A stretch of DNA of 64,000 nucleotides, taken from assembly GCF_002980575.1 (NCBI RefSeq), contig NZ_PVBS01000004.1:186001-250000 (forward strand). The letters are read 5' to 3'. The DNA comes from Sphingobacterium gobiense (GTDB lineage: Bacteria; Bacteroidota; Bacteroidia; Sphingobacteriales; Sphingobacteriaceae). The notes under the pieces were generated by a model that had not been told where the DNA came from, searched no databases, and saw only the letters and a program-made list of their open reading frames with translations. Position numbers and translations under genes: made by a program. Positions 35,990 through 43,437 of this stretch are shown piece after piece (position 1 is the first letter of the stretch; every line of letters begins with the position of its first letter).

Positions 35990-37591
35990 ATGAAGTGGGC
36001 TTGGGCTTTTTCAAAGCCTTATCGCGGTGCTTTGATGCTTTATTTTTTAGCAGAACTGATTGCCTTGGGATTATCCTTGCTTTTTATCTATTATTCGAAA
36101 TATGCCATTGACTACGCGATTGCTGGCGACACCGCCCTCATGAAGCAGTCGTTGTGGTTGGCGATATGGAGTGTGGTAGGGGGGCAAGCAGCAAGTTTAT
36201 ATGCATCTTGGGTAAACGATCGTATGCGTTCCCGAATGTTGATACGTTTGCAGCAAGATGTGGTAGATGCGCAAATGCGCGCCACATGGGCATTGGTGAA
36301 AAATTGGCATACAGGGGATGTCATGATACGTGTTAATACGGATTGCCAGGAGGTGGTGCAGATGATTGGCACAACAGCCGTGGACGCAATAATCACCATT
36401 TTTCGATTGCTTTCGGCGTTTGGATTTTTGTGGATTATGGATCCGATGCTGGCGGTGGTGATCCTTTGTGTTTCTCCTTTGGTGGTGTTTTCTAAGTTGT
36501 ATTTTAGACGACTGAAGAAAATGAACCAGGAGCTGAAGCGTGCAGAAAGTAACCTCGGAAATGTAGTGCAGGAGAATATGCGGTTTCGGTTGGTGATTCG
36601 AGCCTTAGGATTACAACGGATTCGTTGGGAGAAGGTTACCGGAAGCCAAGCGGCGATTTACGCGATGAAGATGCGCGTCTTGAATTTTTCTACGGTTTCG
36701 AGGGGCATTTTGCGTTTTACAGTCAATGCCGGATTCCTACTCACCTTCATCTGGGGTGTTTTTCGGTTGCATGCTGCAGAGATTACCTTTGGTACTATGT
36801 CGGCTTTTTTACAATTGGTTGGACGTATCCAAGGGCCTGTCTTGACTTTAATGGGATTTGTTCCGACGTTTATCCGCTTTAGGACGGCACTGGAACGGGT
36901 GGACGAAATGTTGCAATCGGAAAAGGAAGAAGAAGTAAAAGCAGAATACCTGCCTAATATACAGCAGGTAAGCTTGCGAAGTATTTGTTTTCGTTATGAA
37001 GATAAGGAAGTCTTTAATCAGTTTGATGCAGATTTTGCACGCGGACAACCTACAGCGGTGGTCGGTGCAAGTGGAAAGGGCAAAACAACCCTTATCCGTT
37101 TGTTGCTCAGTTTGCTTAAACCGAATGACGGTACCCTCCAGCTCCACGTTGACGGAAAGGAAATACCATTAGATAGTGCGCATCGCACAAATTTTGCCTA
37201 TGTGCCGCAGGGTGACAAGCTTTTTAGTGGAACGATCCGCGAAAATTTACAGGTAAATAGTCAACCGGTTTCGGACGAACGTATTCGGGAGGTGTTAACA
37301 ACAGCTTGTGCCACGTTTGTGTACGACTTGCCCGCGGGTTTAGATACCTTGGTAGGAGAATCTGGGTATGGGCTTTCGGAAGGGCAGGCGCAACGGATAG
37401 CGGTAGCGAGAGCGCTCTTGCAGGATTGTGCTGTATGGCTGTTTGATGAGGTAACGTCGGCTCTTGATCCATCAACTGGTGTAGAACTAACGGACCGTTT
37501 GCTGGAAGCTGGAAAGGATAAGATATTGGTTTTTGTAACCCACGATCTTATGCTAACCGAGCGATGTAGCCGGGTTTTATATATTTCGTAA
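35990..37591 (+). CDS. ABC transporter, fused membrane and ATPase domains (exporter type)
   Basis: About 533 aa from ATG 35990; a TTG at 35966, overlapping the peptidase stop, would add 8 residues. The N-terminal type I exporter membrane domain (about residues 1-300) has hydrophobic segments such as LMLYFLAELIALGLSLLFIYY and a QNMRFR-like coupling region. The ATPase domain carries Walker A GASGKGKTT, signature LSEGQAQR, Walker B VWLFDEVTSALD and the H-loop His (FVTHD). There is no C39 peptidase domain, so any precursor would need a separate peptidase, which the preceding S26 gene could supply. As a half transporter it should dimerise. It is the last gene of the locus and ends inside a 40-bp palindrome. 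Confidence 0.88.
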   Translation: MKWAWAFSKPYRGALMLYFLAELIALGLSLLFIYYSKYAIDYAIAGDTALMKQSLWLAIWSVVGGQAASLYASWVNDRMRSRMLIRLQQDVVDAQMRATWALVKNWHTGDVMIRVNTDCQEVVQMIGTTAVDAIITIFRLLSAFGFLWIMDPMLAVVILCVSPLVVFSKLYFRRLKKMNQELKRAESNLGNVVQENMRFRLVIRALGLQRIRWEKVTGSQAAIYAMKMRVLNFSTVSRGILRFTVNAGFLLTFIWGVFRLHAAEITFGTMSAFLQLVGRIQGPVLTLMGFVPTFIRFRTALERVDEMLQSEKEEEVKAEYLPNIQQVSLRSICFRYEDKEVFNQFDADFARGQPTAVVGASGKGKTTLIRLLLSLLKPNDGTLQLHVDGKEIPLDSAHRTNFAYVPQGDKLFSGTIRENLQVNSQPVSDERIREVLTTACATFVYDLPAGLDTLVGESGYGLSEGQAQRIAVARALLQDCAVWLFDEVTSALDPSTGVELTDRLLEAGKDKILVFVTHDLMLTERCSRVLYIS

Positions 37592-37620
37592 TCCGTGGCG
37601 AGCCACGGATTACGAAATAT
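37581..37620. terminator. 40-bp perfect palindromic hairpin between converging genes
   Basis: Perfect 19-bp arms (37581-37599 and 37602-37620) around GA, starting ATATTTCGTAATCCGTGGC. The left arm includes the last codons and stop of the ABC transporter gene; the right end is 2 bases from the metK stop. It probably ends transcription from both sides, although no U-run follows on either strand. Confidence 0.7.
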
Positions 37621-37622
37621 AA

Positions 37623-38876
37623 TTAAAGATCAAATGCCTTTTTAATGACATCCACATAATCCAATTTCTCCCAAGTGAACAATTCCACTTCCATGGTTTT
37701 TTGTTCTCCGTTGGAGCTTTCGAATGTTTTGGTTACGATTTTTGGTGTCCTTCCCATGTGTCCATAGGCGGCTGTTTCCGAATAGATGGGTTTGCGAAGC
37801 CCTAAGCGGGTTTCGATACCGTAGGGCGTCATGTCGAATATTTCAGCTATTTTTTCGGCAATTTTGCTATCATTGAAATTAACGTTGCTTTTGCCATAGG
37901 TGTTCACATAGATCCCCATTGGATCCTTTACACCGATAGCATACGATATCTGTACCAATATTTCATCTGCAACACCTGCCGCTACGAGGTTCTTTGCAAT
38001 GTGGCGGGTAGCGTATGCTGCCGAGCGGTCAACTTTTGATGGGTCTTTTCCAGAGAATGCGCCACCACCGTGAGCACCCTTGCCTCCATAGGTGTCTACA
38101 ATAATTTTACGACCGGTTAATCCCGTGTCGCCATGCGGTCCGCCAATAACAAATTTTCCCGTAGGGTTAATATGGAACTTGATGTTGTCGGTAAACAATG
38201 CCTGCAACTCGGGGTGCAATTGGGCTTTTACACGCGGGATAAGAATATTCTTAACGTCGTCCGTAATTTTCTCTACCATCGCGGCCTCGGTGGCGAACTC
38301 GTCATGTTGTGTCGAAATAACGATGGTATCAATCCGTTGTGGTTTATGATCATCACTATACTCCAATGTAACCTGTGACTTGGCATCGGGACGTAAATAG
38401 GTAATGTCCTTATTTTCTCGGCGCAATGCAGCGAGTTCGTATAATAACCGATGGGCAAGGTCTAAGGCCAATGGCATATAATTTTCCGTCTCGTTGCTGG
38501 CATATCCGAACATGATACCTTGGTCGCCGGCACCCTGCTCTTGCTTGGTTTGGCGATCGACGCCTTGATTAATCTCAGCGGATTGTTCGTGAATAGCCGA
38601 TAGTACCCCACAAGAGTTGGCCTCAAACATATATTCGGACTTGGTATACCCTATCGTTTCGATAACAGAACGGGTGATTTTCTGCACATCTAAGTATATG
38701 TTTGATTTTACTTCGCCGGCTAAAACGACCTGTCCTGTCGTTACTAGGGTTTCGATAGCAACTCGGGCATCTTCGTCCCAAGCTAAGAAATTATCAATCA
38801 GCGCATCGGAGATTTGATCCGCTATTTTGTCAGGGTGTCCCTCCGACACCGATTCGGATGTAAATAAATAAGCCAT
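37623..38876 (-). CDS. metK: S-adenosylmethionine synthase
   Basis: A 417-aa methionine adenosyltransferase making SAM from methionine and ATP in the cytoplasm. All family signatures are present: FTSESVSEGHPDKIADQISDALID at the start, the methionine/ATP loop, GAGDQGIMFGYA, the GGPHGDTGLTGRKIIVDTYGG motif, GGGAFSGKDPSKVDRSAAYATR and the C-terminal SETAAYGHMGR. The length matches Bacteroidota MetK. It is a single gene; the leader contains the SAM-sensing element listed at 38951-39036, giving feedback control by its own product. Confidence 0.97.
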   Translation of the reverse strand: MAYLFTSESVSEGHPDKIADQISDALIDNFLAWDEDARVAIETLVTTGQVVLAGEVKSNIYLDVQKITRSVIETIGYTKSEYMFEANSCGVLSAIHEQSAEINQGVDRQTKQEQGAGDQGIMFGYASNETENYMPLALDLAHRLLYELAALRRENKDITYLRPDAKSQVTLEYSDDHKPQRIDTIVISTQHDEFATEAAMVEKITDDVKNILIPRVKAQLHPELQALFTDNIKFHINPTGKFVIGGPHGDTGLTGRKIIVDTYGGKGAHGGGAFSGKDPSKVDRSAAYATRHIAKNLVAAGVADEILVQISYAIGVKDPMGIYVNTYGKSNVNFNDSKIAEKIAEIFDMTPYGIETRLGLRKPIYSETAAYGHMGRTPKIVTKTFESSNGEQKTMEVELFTWEKLDYVDVIKKAFDL

Positions 38877-38950
38877 TATTACCTATATCTTTTGTGATTA
38901 AACGTACAGGAGAGTTGTCTAAGTAGAAGTGGAAAAACGACTGTAATTCT

Positions 38951-39036
38951 GGTTTTAGCACTTTTTTTTACTGTGGTTGCAATCTCCTTCTGACATATTA
39001 GATTAACATAATATGCAGCACGCAAATCAGTCCACA
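38951..39036 (-). ncRNA. SAM-II riboswitch candidate in the metK leader
   Basis: On the minus strand, a 5-bp helix P1 is UGUGG (39036-39032) with CCACA (38976-38972). Inside its loop are UGAUUU (39029-39024) and, just before the 3' arm, UUGCAA (38982-38977), both SAM-II signatures. After a 12-base A-rich linker comes GCUAAAACC (38959-38951), the conserved 3' strand; its CC can pair with GG (38987-38986) in the loop, forming the second pseudoknot helix where alpha-proteobacterial examples use the opposite pairing. The loop holds an extra hairpin, CAUAUUA/UAAUAUG (39015-38994). It lies 74 bases before the metK ATG. Assigned by eye from the known SAM-II consensus. Confidence 0.78.
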
Positions 39037-39047
39037 TTTTTCGTGGA

Positions 39048-39055
39048 CAAAAGTA
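39048..39055 (-). promoter_or_regulatory. -7 element of metK
   Basis: TACTTTTG on the minus strand fits TAnnTTTG and is immediately upstream of the riboswitch, so the aptamer would begin about ten bases into the mRNA. No TTG lies at the best spacing. The adjacent GTCCAC/GTGGAC repeat (39030-39035 and 39043-39048) overlaps it and the P1 arm. Confidence 0.5.
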
Positions 39056-39173
39056 CGATTCTTTATTTATTTATGCGAATGGTTGAGAATTTTTATCGAG
39101 TTGACACCTATAAATGTTTTAAAAATGGCGTTTAACGATGTTGTTGTAAAATCTTAATGAAGGTTTTCTTTAA

Positions 39174-39198
39174 GCAACTTTTTTTAGAAAAAAGTTGC
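39174..39198. repeat. 11-bp inverted repeat in the metK-gntR gap
   Basis: GCAACTTTTTT (39174-39184), TAG, AAAAAAGTTGC (39188-39198). It is terminator-like in either direction but no adjacent gene ends here; it marks the left border of a stretch rich in inverted repeats. Bases 39060-39170 show nothing else. Confidence 0.5.
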
Positions 39199-39394
39199 GC
39201 AAAAAAGCGTCCTTCGAATCTTTGAGGATAGGGGTAGTACTAAGGATGGGGTTCTACATACCTCAAAAATTCGGATGGACAATTAAAGTTAAGGAAGGGT
39301 TGGTGCAATCGTGCAGCGGTTCGGATTCCGCTCGACTCTCAATAGCAGATGGGGTGGCATCAAGGTCTCCTTACCAGTGGCGGGCAGACAAGGA

Positions 39395-39492
39395 CAATGC
39401 TTGGGGTTTTGAGCGAAGGGAAAGGCATCACAATTATGATCGAAACCCACCTCAAAGGGTTTCGATCGTTATTCTAGCCTTGACAAGCATTG
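39395..39492. repeat. Nested inverted repeats, probable intergenic repeat element
   Basis: The outer arms are CAATGCTTG (39395-39403) and CAAGCATTG (39484-39492); the inner perfect arms are GATCGAAACCC (39438-39448) and GGGTTTCGATC (39457-39467) around an 8-base loop. Open frames across it (for example 39195-39530 plus) have no protein-like character. It looks like a structured dispersed element or a remnant; only one copy is visible here. Confidence 0.45.
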
Positions 39493-39549
39493 CCCGTGTG
39501 CGGGACGGGCTTGTGCGACGAGCCACCTGAAGGAGACAAAGACTTTTTG

Positions 39550-39575
39550 CCTCCTTTTTGGTCTCAAAAAGGAGG
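39550..39575. repeat. 11-bp inverted repeat with G/C-rich follow-on
   Basis: CCTCCTTTTTG (39550-39560), GTCT, CAAAAAGGAGG (39565-39575). A second small stem, GCCGC-GGCAA-GCGGC (39581-39595), follows. It lies about 85 bases from the gntR stop and may be part of the same intergenic element. Confidence 0.45.
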
Positions 39576-39659
39576 GCCATGCCGCGGCAAGCGGCGGAAA
39601 GGTGGTGCGTTGGACAAAAAAAAGAATTTGTCGAAAGAAAACCTTCAATTTTATACATA

Positions 39660-40394
39660 TTATATATTCCTTTTACTTTCTATGGTATAGGTAAAAGAAT
39701 CCGCCCGATAACACCCGACATTGAACTCGATGGGGTTGTTATTGATGTCGTAGACATAGCGTTTCCGAATAAGGATGGGTTCTCCCTGTTTAATTTCCAA
39801 CTTGGCGGCGATAAAGGAATCGGCGGCTGCGGCATTTATCTCTTCTTTTGAGGTAAAAGCGACTATCCCATAGTCTCTTTCCAGTATTTCGTACAGCGGA
39901 CGATTGAAATTTTCCGATGCTGAAATGGGTATCTGTGGGCTGAATTCCGAAATGAAATATACGAACGGCGCGTCCTTTTTCCCCCGAAGTCGTTCTAGCC
40001 GCATCACCTTCGTACCCACCTCGATACCGAAGAACGCAGCAACTTCTGCAGAGACTTCATGCCGGATAATCTGCAATTCAAAATTATGGATCTCGATCCC
40101 TAGAATGCGCATCTCCTCGGAAAAACTCAGCCAATTGCTGGCGCCGCTAAAGATTTTCTTTTTTTGGACACGCGTCCCTACCCCTTTTTTACGAACCAGC
40201 AGCCCTTCGGCAACTAACGTACTAATCGCTTGCCGTAAAGTGTTGCGGGATATCTTCAATTGTTCAGACAAATAGACTTCCTTAGGAAGGTATTGTCCAT
40301 CTCTATATTCTGGTGTGTCTATAAGATTCCGGATAAGCTCTTCTGCTTGTTTATGAAGAGGTTTCGGGCTGGTATGGTCGATTTTTAAATTCAT
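39660..40394 (-). CDS. GntR family regulator with UTRA domain, probable mannan-locus repressor
   Basis: A 244-aa transcription factor. The winged helix occupies about residues 10-75 (KPLHKQAEELIRNLI, then LPKEVYLSEQLKISRNTLRQAISTLVAEGLLVRKKGVGTRV), followed by a UTRA effector domain (about 95-240: VMRLERLRGKKDAPFVYFISEFSP, GEPILIRKRYVYDINNNPIEFNVGCYRADSFTY). HutC-subfamily proteins of this kind sense a sugar or its phosphate and repress a neighbouring operon. It is divergent from the isomerase gene with 128 bases between, which contain the palindrome at 40471-40488. Mannose or mannose-6-phosphate as effector is inference. Confidence 0.9.
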   Translation of the reverse strand: MNLKIDHTSPKPLHKQAEELIRNLIDTPEYRDGQYLPKEVYLSEQLKISRNTLRQAISTLVAEGLLVRKKGVGTRVQKKKIFSGASNWLSFSEEMRILGIEIHNFELQIIRHEVSAEVAAFFGIEVGTKVMRLERLRGKKDAPFVYFISEFSPQIPISASENFNRPLYEILERDYGIVAFTSKEEINAAAADSFIAAKLEIKQGEPILIRKRYVYDINNNPIEFNVGCYRADSFTYTIESKRNI

Positions 40395-40404
40395 GGTGTT
40401 TCTA

Positions 40405-40412
40405 CAAAAGTA
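40405..40412 (-). promoter_or_regulatory. Possible -7 element of the gntR gene
   Basis: TACTTTTG on the minus strand ends 10 bases before the gntR ATG, implying a very short leader. No TTG is at consensus spacing. Confidence 0.35.
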
Positions 40413-40470
40413 AAAAAAATTGAAGAATAGTGTTGCATGATAAAATAAAAGTATTCATATTTGTTGAAAT

Positions 40471-40488
40471 AGTATGTGCATACATACT
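40471..40488. promoter_or_regulatory. Operator candidate for the GntR regulator
   Basis: AGTATGTGCATACATACT: perfect 7-bp arms around GCAT, 35 bases before the first gene of the mannan operon and downstream of a CATATTTG stretch that could be its -7 element (one mismatch). The position is right for repression by the divergent GntR protein. Confidence 0.55.
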
Positions 40489-40522
40489 GAACATATAGCT
40501 GAACAATAATACAATTATAGAC

Positions 40523-42247
40523 ATGGTAAGTACTTACAAGAAGAAGCCTGCAATCAATTTAGACGGTTTTGTTGTTAAAGGATGGGATGCGATTATTGCT
40601 GTTTTGACAAAGCAAAGCAACAGCGAAGGTGTCATCGTAATCGATTGTTACACCGGGACAAGCCAAGAGGAGCTGGAAATGCAGTTAGTGCAATTAAAGC
40701 CGGATATCTTTTTGCAAACCAGTGACTTATTTATATCCGAATCAGAAGTAGCAGCCTTAACCGATAGGTTTATGACCGAAGATACGCTGTTCGGGTATAA
40801 CTCCAATATTACATTAGATGAATATTTTGACGAGAAGAAGTTGAAATCTGCGCGGGAGGCAATTGCAGCATCCAACGGACGTGTTATCGTGCTTGGTCCG
40901 GGCGCGCAGTTGGTGGTTGATGCGGATATCTTAGTTTATGCAGATATGCCGCGTTGGGAAATACAGCAACGGATGCGTAAGGGGCATGCGAAAGGTCTGG
41001 GCATTGATAATAGCAAAGCACCTTTTTCTCACCAGTATAAACGTGGGCTATTCAATGACTGGCGGGTACTGGACAAGCATAAGCGGTCGATTTATAACCG
41101 CGTAGACTATTGGTTGGATACGGTGGTACCAGATGAACCTAAGATGATAGACAGGCAGACATTCTGCGCTGGTATGGACAAAGCAGCGGCGTCGCCATTC
41201 CGCGTGGTACCGTTCTTTGATCCTGCACCCTGGGGTGGTCAATGGATGAAGGGAGAATTTGCGCTCGATGCGTCGAAAGTAAATTACGGATGGGGCTTTG
41301 ATTGTGTGCCAGAGGAGAACAGCCTGCTCTTCGCTATCGATAATATGGTGTTCGAGATGCCGGCTGTGAATCTCGTATATACAAAGAGTGGTGAGGTGTT
41401 AGGAAAGCCGGTAGAAGCTCGATTTGGAAAGGATTTTCCGATCCGTTTTGATTTTTTGGACACGGTTGGCGGGGGTAACCTTAGCCTTCAGGTACACCCA
41501 ACTACCCAATATGCGCGTGATCATTTCGGACTGCATTATACGCAGGATGAAAGTTATTACATCATGGACGCAAAAGATGATGCCCATGTATACCTCGGTT
41601 TTAAGAAGGATGTGGACCGGGATGTCGTGATAGACGAGCTGGAGAAAGCAGAACGAGGTGAGCTGGTTTTCGATGCAGAAAAATATGTAAACAAAATTCC
41701 AACGAAGAAACACGATCACTTTCTTATTCCGGCAGGAACGATACATTGTTCGGGCATGAATGCCGTGGTGCTCGAGATTAGTTCGACACCCAATCTATTT
41801 ACGTTTAAGTTGTGGGACTGGCAGCGGTTGGGCTTAGACGGAAAGCCTCGGCCCATCAACGTACAGCGAGGTAAACAGGTGCTTAACTGGGATTGCGATA
41901 CCGCGTATGCCCAAGAGCAGTTGGTAAACAACGTCCAGATTGTGGGTAAGGGTGACGGATGGGTGGAAGAAAAGACCGGGCTGCACAAAAGTGAGTTTAT
42001 AGAAACGCGTCGGCATACGTTCTCGGTTCCGGTTACGCACGATACGCAGGACAGTGTGAATGTGCTGAATCTCGTAGATGGCGATGAAATTATCGTGGAA
42101 AGTCCTTCGGGCGCATTCGAGCCGATGATTATTCATTACGCGGAAACGTTTATTATTCCGGCAGCCGTGGGGACATATCGTATTCGACCATATGGCGCTT
42201 CAACGGGTAAAACCTGCATGACGATTAAAGCGTCGGTCAGAATTTGA
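40523..42247 (+). CDS. Class I mannose-6-phosphate isomerase with N-terminal extension
   Basis: A 574-aa cytoplasmic enzyme interconverting mannose-6-phosphate and fructose-6-phosphate. The catalytic cupin part begins near residue 225 (FRVVPFFDPAPWGGQWM) with zinc-ligand motifs SLQVHPT (Gln-x-His), and HDHFLIPAGTIHCSGMN near residue 400. Residues 1-220 are an extra domain; they contain DCYTGTSQEELE and DADILVYADMPRWEIQQRMRKG, which recall a nucleoside/gluconate-kinase-like fold, but no Walker A (GxxxxGK) is seen, so kinase activity is doubtful. Common class I isomerases have 300-400 aa. It is the first gene of the mannan operon and joins the pathway after the ROK kinase. Confidence 0.85.
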   Translation: MVSTYKKKPAINLDGFVVKGWDAIIAVLTKQSNSEGVIVIDCYTGTSQEELEMQLVQLKPDIFLQTSDLFISESEVAALTDRFMTEDTLFGYNSNITLDEYFDEKKLKSAREAIAASNGRVIVLGPGAQLVVDADILVYADMPRWEIQQRMRKGHAKGLGIDNSKAPFSHQYKRGLFNDWRVLDKHKRSIYNRVDYWLDTVVPDEPKMIDRQTFCAGMDKAAASPFRVVPFFDPAPWGGQWMKGEFALDASKVNYGWGFDCVPEENSLLFAIDNMVFEMPAVNLVYTKSGEVLGKPVEARFGKDFPIRFDFLDTVGGGNLSLQVHPTTQYARDHFGLHYTQDESYYIMDAKDDAHVYLGFKKDVDRDVVIDELEKAERGELVFDAEKYVNKIPTKKHDHFLIPAGTIHCSGMNAVVLEISSTPNLFTFKLWDWQRLGLDGKPRPINVQRGKQVLNWDCDTAYAQEQLVNNVQIVGKGDGWVEEKTGLHKSEFIETRRHTFSVPVTHDTQDSVNVLNLVDGDEIIVESPSGAFEPMIIHYAETFIIPAAVGTYRIRPYGASTGKTCMTIKASVRI

Positions 42248-42272
42248 TTAGGGGAGTTAAAACCAAAACGCT

Positions 42273-43433
42273 ATGCCAAACAACCAACAAAATAAACCAT
42301 CCCTAGTACTAATACCGATATTCCTCAATTTCTTTATCATGGGGTTTGTCGATATCGTGGGGATTGCGACCAATTATGTGAAGAAAGATTTCGCGCTGTC
42401 GGATAGCACGGCCAGCCTGATACCGATGATGGTATTTGTGTGGTTTGCTATATGTGCTGTACCGACGGGGCTATTAATGGACCGAATCGGACGCAAGTAT
42501 ACCGTATCTGTTTCACTGATTATCACAGCTATCGCTATGGGGATCCCGTTTGTGAGCTATAGTTACGCGGGCATATTGTTCGCTTTTGCTTTGCTCGGAA
42601 TCGGAAATACGGTTTTACAGGTTTCGTTGAACCCGTTGGCTGCATTCGTTGTGCCCAAGGAAAAACTGACCAGCACACTTACCATGGGGCAGTTTATTAA
42701 AGCCATTTCTTCTTTTTTGGGGCCCATACTAGTGGGTGTCGCTGCTGTACAATTGGGCAACTGGCGTCTTACGTTTTTATTTTATGGCCTGGCAACGGTG
42801 CTGTCTATCATTGTGCTGCACACGATGCACCCGAACGAACCGAAAGCGGACACCGCAGTAAGCTCTTCTTCTTTTCGCAAGATATTTGCTTTGCTGCGCG
42901 ATGGGTTTCTCATTCGCTGTGTCGTGGTTATTTCATTGATAGTAGGAATTGATGTTGGCCTGAATACCAGTATTCCCCAGTTATTAATGAATCGTCTTGC
43001 CATGCCCTTAGAAGATGCAGCATTGGGCACGAGCCTTTACTTCGCAACCCGAACCGTCGGTACGTTTGTTGGGGCGATCCTGCTAGTCAAACTATCGGCT
43101 GTAAAATTTCTGCGCGGGACTATAGCATTGGCTGTTTTAGGTTTTATAGGTATGTTATTCGGCTCCTCGTTATGGGCATTATTACTGTCTATTGCTGTGG
43201 TCGGTCTAGCCTGCGCCAATGTTTTTTCGATTGTTTTTTCACTGGCAATGCAACATGATATGAAGCATGCCAACGAAATCTCGGCATTGATGATTATGGG
43301 CGTATCCGGCGGCGCGCTGGTTTTGCCATTGCAAGGCTTGATTACGGACTTGACGAGCTTTACGGTTGGTCTGCTCGTGATTCTGATCAGTATGGTAATT
43401 ATTGGTTCAATTTCGTATAAATTTAAGTATTAG
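42273..43433 (+). CDS. MFS sugar transporter
   Basis: A 386-aa inner-membrane carrier with about twelve hydrophobic segments. The family loop LLMDRIGRKYTV between helices 2 and 3 (the MFS G-x-x-x-D-R-x-G-R-[KR] motif) is clear. The start LVLIPIFLNFFIMGFVDIVGIATNYVKKDF resembles FucP/NagP-like sugar:proton symporters. Placed between isomerase and kinase genes, it most likely brings mannose released in the periplasm into the cytoplasm. Its stop is 4 bases before the kinase ATG. Confidence 0.88.
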   Translation: MPNNQQNKPSLVLIPIFLNFFIMGFVDIVGIATNYVKKDFALSDSTASLIPMMVFVWFAICAVPTGLLMDRIGRKYTVSVSLIITAIAMGIPFVSYSYAGILFAFALLGIGNTVLQVSLNPLAAFVVPKEKLTSTLTMGQFIKAISSFLGPILVGVAAVQLGNWRLTFLFYGLATVLSIIVLHTMHPNEPKADTAVSSSSFRKIFALLRDGFLIRCVVVISLIVGIDVGLNTSIPQLLMNRLAMPLEDAALGTSLYFATRTVGTFVGAILLVKLSAVKFLRGTIALAVLGFIGMLFGSSLWALLLSIAVVGLACANVFSIVFSLAMQHDMKHANEISALMIMGVSGGALVLPLQGLITDLTSFTVGLLVILISMVIIGSISYKFKY

Positions 43434-43437
43434 TCAT

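Noticed and set aside
28618..37591. Lasso peptide or lanthipeptide gene cluster
   Set aside because: No asparagine-synthetase-like cyclase, B1/B2 leader protein, LanM/LanB/LanC, radical SAM or PqqD-like protein was found; only the nucleotidyltransferase and exporter resemble RiPP genes.
35966..37591. Peptidase-containing (C39) bacteriocin transporter
   Set aside because: The protein begins straight with the membrane domain; no Cys/His protease domain precedes it.
39195..39530. 111-codon plus-strand open frame between metK and gntR
   Set aside because: It runs through several perfect inverted repeats, is rich in Arg/Ser without recognisable motifs, and has no start context; the repeat structure explains the openness better.
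39452..39690. Overlapping open frames on both strands (about 66-68 codons) near the gntR stop
   Set aside because: Low-complexity Lys/Arg-rich translations from the inverted repeats at 39550-39595; no protein family recognised.
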